From JAGLCW01 sp964427915 (lineage in GTDB: Bacteria > Caldisericota > Caldisericia > UBA6126): a stretch of 64,000 bases of DNA. Position 1 is the first letter of the stretch; each line of letters begins with the position of its first letter. The stretch spans positions 1-64,000 of the forward strand of contig CAYRWA010000001.1 of assembly GCA_964427915.1 (NCBI GenBank), read 5' to 3'. The position numbers were made by a program, and so were the translations under genes. The notes under the pieces are model-generated. The model did no database searches, was not told the origin of the DNA, and worked only from the letters and a program-made list of their open reading frames with translations. Below are positions 43,874 to 50,242 of this stretch, piece after piece.

Positions 43874-44661
43874 GCAGCAACCTCCTTTTCTGCTTCTGTA
43901 AAATCCACGCCTGTAAAGTGAAGAAAAACTTCTTCAAATGTGGGTTTTTGTTGTGTTTTGGGCAACTGCTCCATCAAGTAGTCTGGATCGCCATCCACAA
44001 CAACTTTTCCATTGTGAATTATGGCTACTTTATCACACATCTTTTCAGCTTCTGTCATGTCGTGAGTTGTCAACACAATAGTGACGTCTAGGTTTTTTCT
44101 CATAACACGAATCAATTCTTGCACTTCCAGCTTTGCCCTTGGATCAAGCCCTGTCGTTGGTTCATCCAATAGAAGCACAGGTGGTTGTGTAATTAAAGCC
44201 CTTGCAATGGCAACTTTTTGTTGCATACCTCTGGAATAATCTCGAATGCGCTCATTCAGCCTTTTACGATCGAGACCAACCCGATCGGTAATGTCATAAA
44301 TTCGCTGAATCGCTTTCTTTCGGGATACACCATAAAGTCCTGCCGAAAACAATAGATTTTCAAACGCTGAAAGATTTCTAAAAAAACTTGCTTCTACGGA
44401 CACTCGATTGATTAACCATTTAACGTCCTTCGATTGAGTTTTTACATCATGACCCAAAATGCTAAGTTCGCCAGAGTCCGGTATCAGTAAGGTGGAGGCA
44501 ATTCTGATAAAAGTTGACTTTCCAGATCCATTAGGACCTAGCAAACCATAGACAGTATTTTGGGGTATACGTAAATTAACATCTTGCAAAGCCTGTACAG
44601 GCTTTTTGTTCTTGCGCAGAAAGTTTTTGCAGATCAAATTTGCTTCTAATGCGTAAGTCAT
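43870..44661 (-). CDS. ABC transporter ATP-binding protein (drug/peptide export type)
   Basis: 263 residues. Walker A GPNGSGKST, signature YSRGMQQKVAIARAL, Walker B VLLLDEPTTGLD and the switch His in TTHDMTEAEK are intact, so it should hydrolyse ATP and power the permease. An ATG at 44682 is also in frame but has no ribosome site. The ATG at 44661 has AGGAGA at good spacing and is used. The preceding 420 bp carry three short ORFs and an intrinsic terminator, pointing to regulated read-through. Confidence 0.9.
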   Translation of the reverse strand: MTYALEANLICKNFLRKNKKPVQALQDVNLRIPQNTVYGLLGPNGSGKSTFIRIASTLLIPDSGELSILGHDVKTQSKDVKWLINRVSVEASFFRNLSAFENLLFSAGLYGVSRKKAIQRIYDITDRVGLDRKRLNERIRDYSRGMQQKVAIARALITQPPVLLLDEPTTGLDPRAKLEVQELIRVMRKNLDVTIVLTTHDMTEAEKMCDKVAIIHNGKVVVDGDPDYLMEQLPKTQQKPTFEEVFLHFTGVDFTEAEKEVAA

Positions 44662-44687
44662 GGTATTTTCTCCTATATTCATAACGA

Positions 44688-44780
44688 TTACATATAGATG
44701 GGATAAATGAAACTGAAGTCTACATGATACAGCATCCAGTTTTTCCAGCTAACAACGTTTTGTCGTCTCATTTTAAACAT
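44688..44780 (-). CDS. Candidate 30-residue small protein ahead of the ABC exporter
   Basis: ATG preceded by AGAAAGGAGG with 7-nt spacing. The 30-codon frame starts MFKMRRQNVVSWKNW and ends FIYPIYM, then TAA. It is basic at the front and aromatic/hydrophobic at the back. It ends 26 bp before the ATPase start and lies after the terminator in the leader. It could be a small membrane peptide, an exporter substrate, or a second leader ORF. The ribosome site is among the best in the window, but no homologue is known to me. Confidence 0.4.
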   Translation of the reverse strand: MFKMRRQNVVSWKNWMLYHVDFSFIYPIYM

Positions 44781-44829
44781 CTTTGATCCTCCTTTCTGAG
44801 CAAATTCTCTTGAAGATATAACAACGAGA

Positions 44830-44859
44830 CTACATAATGGGCATCCGACAATGTTTCAT
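44830..44859 (-). CDS. Candidate 9-codon ORF in the ABC exporter leader
   Basis: ATG with AAAGGAGGG about 8 nt upstream encodes MKHCRMPIM, then TAG. It lies between the terminator and the 30-codon ORF. The strong ribosome site is the only evidence. Confidence 0.25.
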   Translation of the reverse strand: MKHCRMPIM

Positions 44860-44886
44860 TCGGCAACCCTCCTTTCACAAGACCAT

Positions 44887-44917
44887 AAAAAAAAGCCGCG
44901 GTGGTCTACCGCGGCTT
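44887..44917 (-). terminator. Intrinsic terminator inside the ABC exporter leader
   Basis: Minus strand: AAGCCGCGGT, 5-nt loop, ACCGCGGCTT, then eight T (44894-44887). It sits after the 34-codon leader ORF and about 225 bp before the ATPase gene, so transcription must read through it to reach the exporter. Confidence 0.8.
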
Positions 44918-44944
44918 CTTGTAAGTATGTCTTGTTAAATTAGA

Positions 44945-45049
44945 TCATAAAGAAATTTTGCGGTAGAAGGGTTGTTGGTGAAAGCAAACAGTATTTCTGT
45001 GCATGGAAATAGTTGCAGTTGCTACCAAGTTCATCGTTATTGTGTTCAT
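44945..45049 (-). CDS. Candidate 34-codon leader peptide of the ABC exporter
   Basis: ATG after AAAGGCGG opens a 34-codon frame beginning MNTITMNLVATATISM and ending QQPFYRKISL, then TGA. It has its own consensus promoter and ends 28 bp before the terminator stem. Composition is rich in Thr but has no run of one amino acid, so sensing of ribosome-stalling compounds (as in bmrB-bmrCD leaders) fits better than amino-acid attenuation. Apart from these three short ORFs and hairpins I see nothing in 44683-45152. Confidence 0.45.
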   Translation of the reverse strand: MNTITMNLVATATISMHRNTVCFHQQPFYRKISL

Positions 45050-45082
45050 TAAACTACCGCCTTTCTAAAAAATCTAAAAGCA

Positions 45083-45110
45083 ATTTTACTTCGAGTTTAT
45101 ATTTTGTCAA
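45083..45110 (-). promoter_or_regulatory. Promoter of the ABC exporter leader
   Basis: Minus strand: -35 TTGACA (45110-45105), 16-bp spacer, -10 TAAAAT (45088-45083). This places the transcript start near 45076, ahead of the leader ORF. Confidence 0.6.
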
Positions 45111-45152
45111 TCCTCTTCTTTAAAAAAAGTCGAGATTTGATATTCTGGTAGT

Positions 45153-45863
45153 ATGAAGAAAGAATTATGGTTAACATCTTGTGGTCTAGTACCTTATGAA
45201 AAAGCTCTGGAATGGCAAAAAACAATTGTAGATCGTAAAATGAATACAGATGAGCCTGACGTTGTATTGTTTCTTGAACATCCTCCGGTTATCACCATTG
45301 GGAAAAATGGAGATCCTTCCCATGTGCTTATTGGAGCCCAGCAGTGTCGCGAGAAAGGTATTTCCGTATTCCCGATCAGTCGCGGTGGCGATGTTACATT
45401 TCATGGCCCAGGACAAATTGTTGGATATCCTTTAGTAAACTTAAAGAATTTTGACAATAGTATTCGATCCTTTGTTACGAATCTAGAAGAAGTTTTTATT
45501 TCCTTTCTAGCAAAAAATTATTGTTTACCCTCATCAAGAATACCTGGGTATACGGGTGTTTGGATTCATAACAACAAGATAACCGCCATGGGGCTTTCTG
45601 TCCATAAATATATCACAATGCACGGTTTTGCCTTCAATGTCTCCACAGATTTGACCTATTTTTCTCTTATCACGCCCTGCGGTATTACCGACAAGGGAGT
45701 AACAAACCTGTCCATCGAAACGGGAAAAAAAGTTTCGTTGGAAACTTGTATCAAGCAGATAGGCGATGAAATGGGATATTTGTTCAACAAAGAGATAGTT
45801 TGGAAAAAGTTAGAGGACGTATTGCGCACCTTTCAAATCCCTTTAGAAAAGGACTTAACATGA
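45153..45863 (+). CDS. lipB: Octanoyl-[acyl-carrier-protein]:protein octanoyltransferase
   Basis: 236 residues, the usual LipB size. It moves octanoate from ACP to lipoyl domains. FLEHPPVITIGKNGD, SRGGDVTFHGPGQIVGYPLVNLK and the catalytic pair in TPCGITDKGVTNL (Cys and Lys) are present. LipA follows by ATGA overlap, so octanoate is inserted and then sulfurated in one unit. Lipoate would serve a glycine cleavage system or 2-oxo-acid dehydrogenase encoded elsewhere. The ribosome site is weak. Confidence 0.93.
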   Translation: MKKELWLTSCGLVPYEKALEWQKTIVDRKMNTDEPDVVLFLEHPPVITIGKNGDPSHVLIGAQQCREKGISVFPISRGGDVTFHGPGQIVGYPLVNLKNFDNSIRSFVTNLEEVFISFLAKNYCLPSSRIPGYTGVWIHNNKITAMGLSVHKYITMHGFAFNVSTDLTYFSLITPCGITDKGVTNLSIETGKKVSLETCIKQIGDEMGYLFNKEIVWKKLEDVLRTFQIPLEKDLT

Positions 45864-46720
45864 TCAAACAGAAACCATCTTGGTTAAAAATGAAACAAAG
45901 AGAGCAACAGTTTTCTTCAACAGAAAACTGCCTATCCTCCCTCCAGCTCCATACGGTATGTCAAGAAGCACATTGTCCTAATCAAAACGAGTGTTTTAGT
46001 CACAGTACTGCTACTTTCATGATTTTAGGAAAATTTTGCACGCGGAATTGTACATTTTGTGCTGTAGAAAAGAAAAAACAACCTTTGCCCCTGGATCCGC
46101 ATGAGCCTGAAAACGTTGCAAAGGCGGTGTGTATGTTAGGATTAAAACACGCCGTCATCACTTCTGTTACTCGTGACGACCTTGACGATGGTGGATCTCA
46201 TCATTTTGCAGAAACGATCCAACAAATCCGTACGCTTTCTCCTGCTACTACCATAGAAGTTTTGATTCCTGATTTTTCAGGTCATCACGATGCTCTTGAT
46301 GTGATCATTCAATCGAAGCCTGAAGTCATAAATCACAACATTGAAACCATTCGGGACCTGTACCCAAAAGTACGTCCTGGGGCAGATTATGATCGTTCTT
46401 TACACGTTTTATCCTATGCCAAAAAGAATGGCTGTGCATATACCAAATCTGGTTTTATGGTAGGTTTGGGAGAAACAAGGGAATCTATTCAACATCTTAT
46501 GGAAGACTTGGCATCCACTGGTTGTGACATACTGACTATTGGTCAATACTTACAGCCTTCTCTTGCCCATTATACAGTGCAAGACTATGTTCCACCTATG
46601 CAATTTGAAAACTACAAAAATATGGCCCTAAAAATCGGTTTTAAGCATATAGAATCCGGACCATTGGTTCGGAGTTCTTACCATGCAAGAGAATCGTTGG
46701 ATCATGTAATGGAAGGGTAA
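45860..46720 (+). CDS. lipA: Lipoyl synthase
   Basis: 286 residues, a radical-SAM enzyme that inserts two sulfurs into the octanoyl chain. The auxiliary cluster cysteines are Cys34, 39 and 45 (CQEAHCPNQNEC), and the radical-SAM cysteines are Cys60, 64 and 67 (CTRNCTFC). VTSVTRDDLDDGG, EVLIPDFSG and a C-terminal GPLVRSSYHA are standard. The frame extends back to 45800 inside lipB, but the ATG overlapping the lipB stop is the sensible start. The 3' end overlaps the convergent yraN by 19 bp. Confidence 0.94.
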   Translation: MIKQKPSWLKMKQREQQFSSTENCLSSLQLHTVCQEAHCPNQNECFSHSTATFMILGKFCTRNCTFCAVEKKKQPLPLDPHEPENVAKAVCMLGLKHAVITSVTRDDLDDGGSHHFAETIQQIRTLSPATTIEVLIPDFSGHHDALDVIIQSKPEVINHNIETIRDLYPKVRPGADYDRSLHVLSYAKKNGCAYTKSGFMVGLGETRESIQHLMEDLASTGCDILTIGQYLQPSLAHYTVQDYVPPMQFENYKNMALKIGFKHIESGPLVRSSYHARESLDHVMEG

Positions 46721-47061
46721 TACATCAAGAAGAGCCTTTTGTTAGCATCTCTCCGGATTCCAATAAAATCAATTTGAAAACTTGAAATGGTTGGGTTTCT
46801 ATCGTTAAGATACTGATACACAGTTTTTTGAATGCGAGCATATTTTTGCTTAGTGATTGATTCAATAGGAGAACCAAATGTTGAAGAGAGCCTCATTTTC
46901 ACTTCAACAAAATGAAGAACCCCCTCTTTTTTAGCAACAATATCAATTTCTCCATACGGTCCATGATAATTCTGCTCCACGATTTGGAAGCCTTTTTTGA
47001 GCAACCACCTCTTTGCTAAAGATTCTCCTTGGGTACCAATAGTACGTGTTGAGAGTGGCAA
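46702..47061 (-). CDS. yraN: YraN-family (UPF0102) nuclease-fold protein
   Basis: 119 residues. GEIDIVAKKEGVLHFVEVKMR shows the D...E-x-K arrangement of the restriction-endonuclease-like fold, and SLAKRWLLKKGFQIVEQNYHG precedes it. The biological role is not settled; a link to recombination or DNA uptake has been suggested because the gene often lies near rnhB and comM/dprA. Here it follows rnhB with a NERD protein inserted between. Convergent with lipA. Confidence 0.85.
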   Translation of the reverse strand: MPLSTRTIGTQGESLAKRWLLKKGFQIVEQNYHGPYGEIDIVAKKEGVLHFVEVKMRLSSTFGSPIESITKQKYARIQKTVYQYLNDRNPTISSFQIDFIGIRRDANKRLFLMYYPSIT

Positions 47062-47071
47062 AATGAATACA

Positions 47072-47794
47072 CTACCGACTCAGTATTTTTAAGATTGATT
47101 GAATCTTTGAGTCTTCAAGAGGTTCATTTTGATACTTCTGCAAAAAGGGGATTAGTTGTTTGGTTTTTAACACAACCACTGTCTCATCTTTCATTTCTAA
47201 CTCAGCATGTATATTTGTAAACACAAGAATCCCTTGAATCCAGTAAGGAAACTTATCTTTGCCACCCAATTTTTTTTCAAGATACTTTCGAAGTTCCCAG
47301 ACATTTCGTTTTAGTTGCCTACTAGGATTGTTGATATGGCCACGATACACGCCGCCATTTTTGCCTGTTTTTGTATAGGTCCATGAATCTCCCACACACT
47401 CAACTTTCCCATTATAATTCTTCGTTTCGATCACGAAAATTCCTTTTGGTCCAATTAACAAATGATCAATGTCACAGTTTTTGTGGGGAATGGTGTAATT
47501 GTTAACCATATTCCATTCATCGGAGAGTAAATGAAGAACATTTTCCACATTTTCCTGACCCGTCAACCCGGCTCTCCAAATGTTGATCTCTGTATTTTTC
47601 TGATCAATCCAATAGCCTGTAATAAACATTAAAAGACACCCTGCCACAATAAGGTAGACATTAGGATTCTCGGGCAATAAACCCAGGGCAACCATGCAAA
47701 AACTAAAAAAGAAACTAAAAATCAAAAAGGAAATCTGGATAATAAGAGAGGACAGCATTGTTTTTACAAAATTATGCTTTTCGATAACCTTCAT
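47072..47794 (-). CDS. Membrane-anchored NERD-domain protein
   Basis: 240 residues. Two hydrophobic segments (about 13-33 and 37-58) are followed by a NERD domain (about 90-210) with DIDHLLIGPKGIFVIETKNYNG. The Asp...Glu-x-Lys residues resemble the catalytic core of restriction-type nucleases. NERD proteins are thought to process nucleic acids, but their targets are mostly unknown. The gene is an insertion in an otherwise standard rnhB-yraN order and overlaps rnhB by 4 bp, so it is co-expressed. Confidence 0.8.
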   Translation of the reverse strand: MKVIEKHNFVKTMLSSLIIQISFLIFSFFFSFCMVALGLLPENPNVYLIVAGCLLMFITGYWIDQKNTEINIWRAGLTGQENVENVLHLLSDEWNMVNNYTIPHKNCDIDHLLIGPKGIFVIETKNYNGKVECVGDSWTYTKTGKNGGVYRGHINNPSRQLKRNVWELRKYLEKKLGGKDKFPYWIQGILVFTNIHAELEMKDETVVVLKTKQLIPFLQKYQNEPLEDSKIQSILKILSR

Positions 47795-48438
47795 TGTAGA
47801 CCCTTTAAAAATGTTCGTCTATGAAAAGACGATATGCCGCGATCATGAAGAGCCTGAAAATGACTCTTTGTTCCGTATCCTTTATGAGCGGAAAACCCAT
47901 AAAAAGGAAAAATTGTATCCATTTTTACCATATAACGATCTCTTTCTACTTTGGCAACAATAGAAGCAGAGGCAATAGAAGAATAAAGTGAATCTCCTTT
48001 TACACAAAGAATTTGAATTCCTCGTTTTTCGTCTGCAATTTGTTGATTTCCATCTATTAAAAACAACAAAGAACAATGACGCAATGCTGGATTGAGTAAA
48101 ATCTGATCAATACATTTTTTCATTGCCCATTTGGTTGCATTTAGTATGTTCATTTTGTCAATCATGTAAGCGGAAACAAAGCTAGTAGCTATGTATGCAC
48201 CTGATTCTAGAATGGCCATGTAGGCCATTTCTCTTTTTTTGGGGGAAAGCTTCTTAGAGTCCCTTACAAAAGGTTTTTTCAGGCAATGATAATAGCATAC
48301 AGCGGAAGCCGTTACGGGTCCTGCTAATGACCCTCTACCAACTTCGTCAATACCAATAACTGCGAAATTCTTGTAATCGCGAGAAAGAAGGTATTCATTG
48401 TGCCATAAATCTGAGTCTGCTGAATCAGTATTCAACAT
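47791..48438 (-). CDS. rnhB: Ribonuclease HII
   Basis: 215 residues from the ATG at 48438. It cuts RNA in RNA-DNA hybrids and removes misincorporated ribonucleotides. GIDEVGRGSLAGPV holds the first Asp and Glu of the active site, RDSKKLSPKKRE the substrate loop, and LFLIDGN the next Asp. A TTG start at 48450 is possible. It overlaps lepB upstream and the NERD gene downstream, in the Firmicutes-like order rplS-lepB-rnhB. Confidence 0.92.
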   Translation of the reverse strand: MLNTDSADSDLWHNEYLLSRDYKNFAVIGIDEVGRGSLAGPVTASAVCYYHCLKKPFVRDSKKLSPKKREMAYMAILESGAYIATSFVSAYMIDKMNILNATKWAMKKCIDQILLNPALRHCSLLFLIDGNQQIADEKRGIQILCVKGDSLYSSIASASIVAKVERDRYMVKMDTIFPFYGFSAHKGYGTKSHFQALHDRGISSFHRRTFLKGLQ

Positions 48439-48961
48439 GAGCAAAAGCAATAAAATCTTTGGGGGGCCACAGTATCAAGACAGCCCTTCCTTCGATTGCT
48501 TCTATTTTTATGGGGCCAAAATCTCGACTGTCCAAGCTATTGTTTCGGTGATCACCCATGACAAAAAACTCATCCTCTTGCAATACAGCAGGACCATACA
48601 AACTAGGGGTTGCGGTGGAAACGTACACTTCGTCTAACTCTTCTCCATTTATTCGCACGATTCCATTACGTACTTCAACCGACTCGCCGGGCAATCCAAT
48701 AATCCGCTTAATATAGGAGACATCTTGGTTGCTTGGTGGATGAAACACAACAATGTCCCCTCGACGAAGTTTGTCAGGGTTGGAGTATAACTTATTCACA
48801 ATCACATAGTTACCCTCATGAAGGGTAGGGATCATGGAACCCATTTCAACTTTATAAGGCTGAAAAAGAAACTGCCGAACAAGAAACGCTATTAGCAGGG
48901 CAAGGGCAATGGTCCAAATCCACTCAATGATTTCTTTTTTGGCAGATAAGGAAAGTCTCAT
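48425..48961 (-). CDS. lepB: Signal peptidase I
   Basis: 178 residues. One N-terminal membrane segment (12-30) precedes the S26 serine-lysine active site: Ser42 in EMGSMIPTL and Lys85 in YIKRIIGLPGE. GDHRNNSLDSRDFG is the conserved C-terminal box. It removes signal peptides from secreted proteins, of which this window encodes several. The start shares one base with the rplS stop. Confidence 0.93.
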   Translation of the reverse strand: MRLSLSAKKEIIEWIWTIALALLIAFLVRQFLFQPYKVEMGSMIPTLHEGNYVIVNKLYSNPDKLRRGDIVVFHPPSNQDVSYIKRIIGLPGESVEVRNGIVRINGEELDEVYVSTATPSLYGPAVLQEDEFFVMGDHRNNSLDSRDFGPIKIEAIEGRAVLILWPPKDFIAFAHVEY

Positions 48962-49341
48962 TATGCGGCTTCTTTTATGGGTCCTTTATTTTTCTTTGTC
49001 ATGTTTTTACGTTTAATTTTGTTCATACGACTATTTGACTCTCTGAGATAGTATAGTTTTGCTCTTCGAACTTTTCCATACGTTACAACTTCAACTTTTG
49101 CAATAGATGGAGAATGGAAAGGAAAAACTTTTTCAACTCCTTCTCCATAGGAAATTTTTCGAACAGTAAAACTTTCTCCAATACCTCCTCCCTTTTTGCC
49201 TATAACGACGCCTTGAAACACTTGGAGTCGTTCTTTTGATCCTTCTACAATTCGCTGGTACACCTTAATAGTATCGCCAACGGAAAAGGGCACAACATCT
49301 GTTTTTAAATATTCTTTGGTTAAATCGTCTAACAACTGCAT
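48961..49341 (-). CDS. rplS: 50S ribosomal protein L19
   Basis: 126 residues. VPFSVGDTIKVYQRIVEG, RLQVFQGVVIGKKGGG, SFTVRKISYGEGVEKVFPFHSPSI and VRRAKLYYLR are textbook L19. The Lys-rich tail (about 108-126) is a little longer than in many species. It is the first gene of the rplS-lepB-rnhB-NERD-yraN run; trmD does not lie immediately upstream. The start has AGAGAGG upstream. Confidence 0.96.
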   Translation of the reverse strand: MQLLDDLTKEYLKTDVVPFSVGDTIKVYQRIVEGSKERLQVFQGVVIGKKGGGIGESFTVRKISYGEGVEKVFPFHSPSIAKVEVVTYGKVRRAKLYYLRESNSRMNKIKRKNMTKKNKGPIKEAA

Positions 49342-49437
49342 ATTTATACCTCTCTAAAGTATATATCAAGCAAGATAAAAATCCTGTTTTACAAATACTG
49401 TGATTTCAATAAAATTCTATTACAAGCTAAAAAAAAA

Positions 49438-49452
49438 TGTTATCATATAACA
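49438..49452. promoter_or_regulatory. Palindrome upstream of the crotonase-like gene
   Basis: TGTTAT-CAT-ATAACA, a perfect 6-bp inverted repeat with a 3-bp spacer, 44 bp before the GTG start. It could be a repressor site, but no clear -35/-10 pair frames it. Confidence 0.3.
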
Positions 49453-49495
49453 TAACAATTACAAGCCTGCTTAAAGCATTTTCAAGGGGGACAAT

Positions 49496-50215
49496 GTGAG
49501 AGAAGAATGGTACAATCTATCGTTCTCTATCGAAAACAACGTTGGTATCATCAATGTAAACAATAGAGCAGATAGCAATGCTATATCAACGAAGTTTTTA
49601 CGAGAACTGAAAAACGGACTCAAAGTGTTTCATCATAGTAAAGACGTCAAAGTTATTATCGTGAAGGGAGAAAGCGAAACTTTCTCTACAGGCATTCGTA
49701 AAGAAGAGTTATCCGCAGGTCACGAAACTGTAACCGATTTTTGTGAATTTGGTTGGAAAGTCTTTAACAAGTTTTCAGAAATCAAAAAGCCCGTCATCGC
49801 TGAGGTTCAGGGAAACGCATTTGATGCTGGTTTTGAACTTTCTTTAATGGCTGACTTACTATTCGCATCAAACACTGCTCAGTTTGGGTTCCCCGGTATT
49901 AAAAATTCCATTGTACCAGCCTTTGGTGGACTTGCTCAACTACTACACATGACAGGCATTCGATACACTCGTGAACTTCTTTATACCGGTCGTATTGTAA
50001 CCGCAAAAGAAGGAAAAGAGAGCGGTTTCGTCAACGACATTTTCCCATCCGAAACACTTCATGAAGAAGTATCAAAAATTGCACAGCAAATCATTCAAAC
50101 ACCCATTTCTATTTTGGGGGGATTAAAAAACTCTTCCGGAAAGATTAGCGATATCATTCGAAGACTTCAAATGCAAGATGAAATAAGTATCTTCGAATCG
50201 TGTTTTCACGACTAA
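49496..50215 (+). CDS. Crotonase-fold (enoyl-CoA hydratase/isomerase-like) protein
   Basis: 239 residues with the crotonase fold. VIAEVQGNAFDAGFELSLMADLLFA holds the oxyanion-hole region, and TGRIVTAKEGKESGFVNDIFP the usual C-terminal stretch. Where hydratases have a catalytic Glu (PE-x-x-x-G), this protein has Gly134 in FPGIKNS, so classical enoyl-CoA hydration is doubtful; an isomerase, lyase or thioesterase-like role is possible. The start is GTG at 49496 behind AAGGGGG; the overlapping ATG is followed at once by a stop. It stands alone between two minus-strand operons. Confidence 0.8.
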   Translation: MREEWYNLSFSIENNVGIINVNNRADSNAISTKFLRELKNGLKVFHHSKDVKVIIVKGESETFSTGIRKEELSAGHETVTDFCEFGWKVFNKFSEIKKPVIAEVQGNAFDAGFELSLMADLLFASNTAQFGFPGIKNSIVPAFGGLAQLLHMTGIRYTRELLYTGRIVTAKEGKESGFVNDIFPSETLHEEVSKIAQQIIQTPISILGGLKNSSGKISDIIRRLQMQDEISIFESCFHD

Positions 50216-50242
50216 ACTAACTATTTTGGATTTGCTTTTCTT

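Larger units (their letters stand above)
44887..45060 (-). promoter_or_regulatory. Attenuator-like leader with mutually exclusive hairpins
   Basis: Reading the minus strand, arm 1 GCGGTAG (45060-45054, in the ribosome site of the leader ORF) can pair with arm 2 CTACCGC (44966-44960, near its end). Arm 2 plus one base, TCTACCGC (44967-44960), can instead pair with GCGGTAGA, part of the 5' arm and loop of the terminator. 1:2 pairing leaves the terminator free; 2:3 pairing would break it. This is the geometry of ribosome-mediated attenuation. The pairings are visible; the mechanism is inferred. Confidence 0.5.

Noticed and set aside
44893..44917. GGTGGTCTACCGCGG on the plus strand looks like a T-box core ahead of lipB
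   Set aside because: It has two extra bases against the T-box consensus, no upstream stem I or specifier region is visible, no plus-strand terminator follows, and lipB is not a T-box target. The same bases form a perfect minus-strand terminator.
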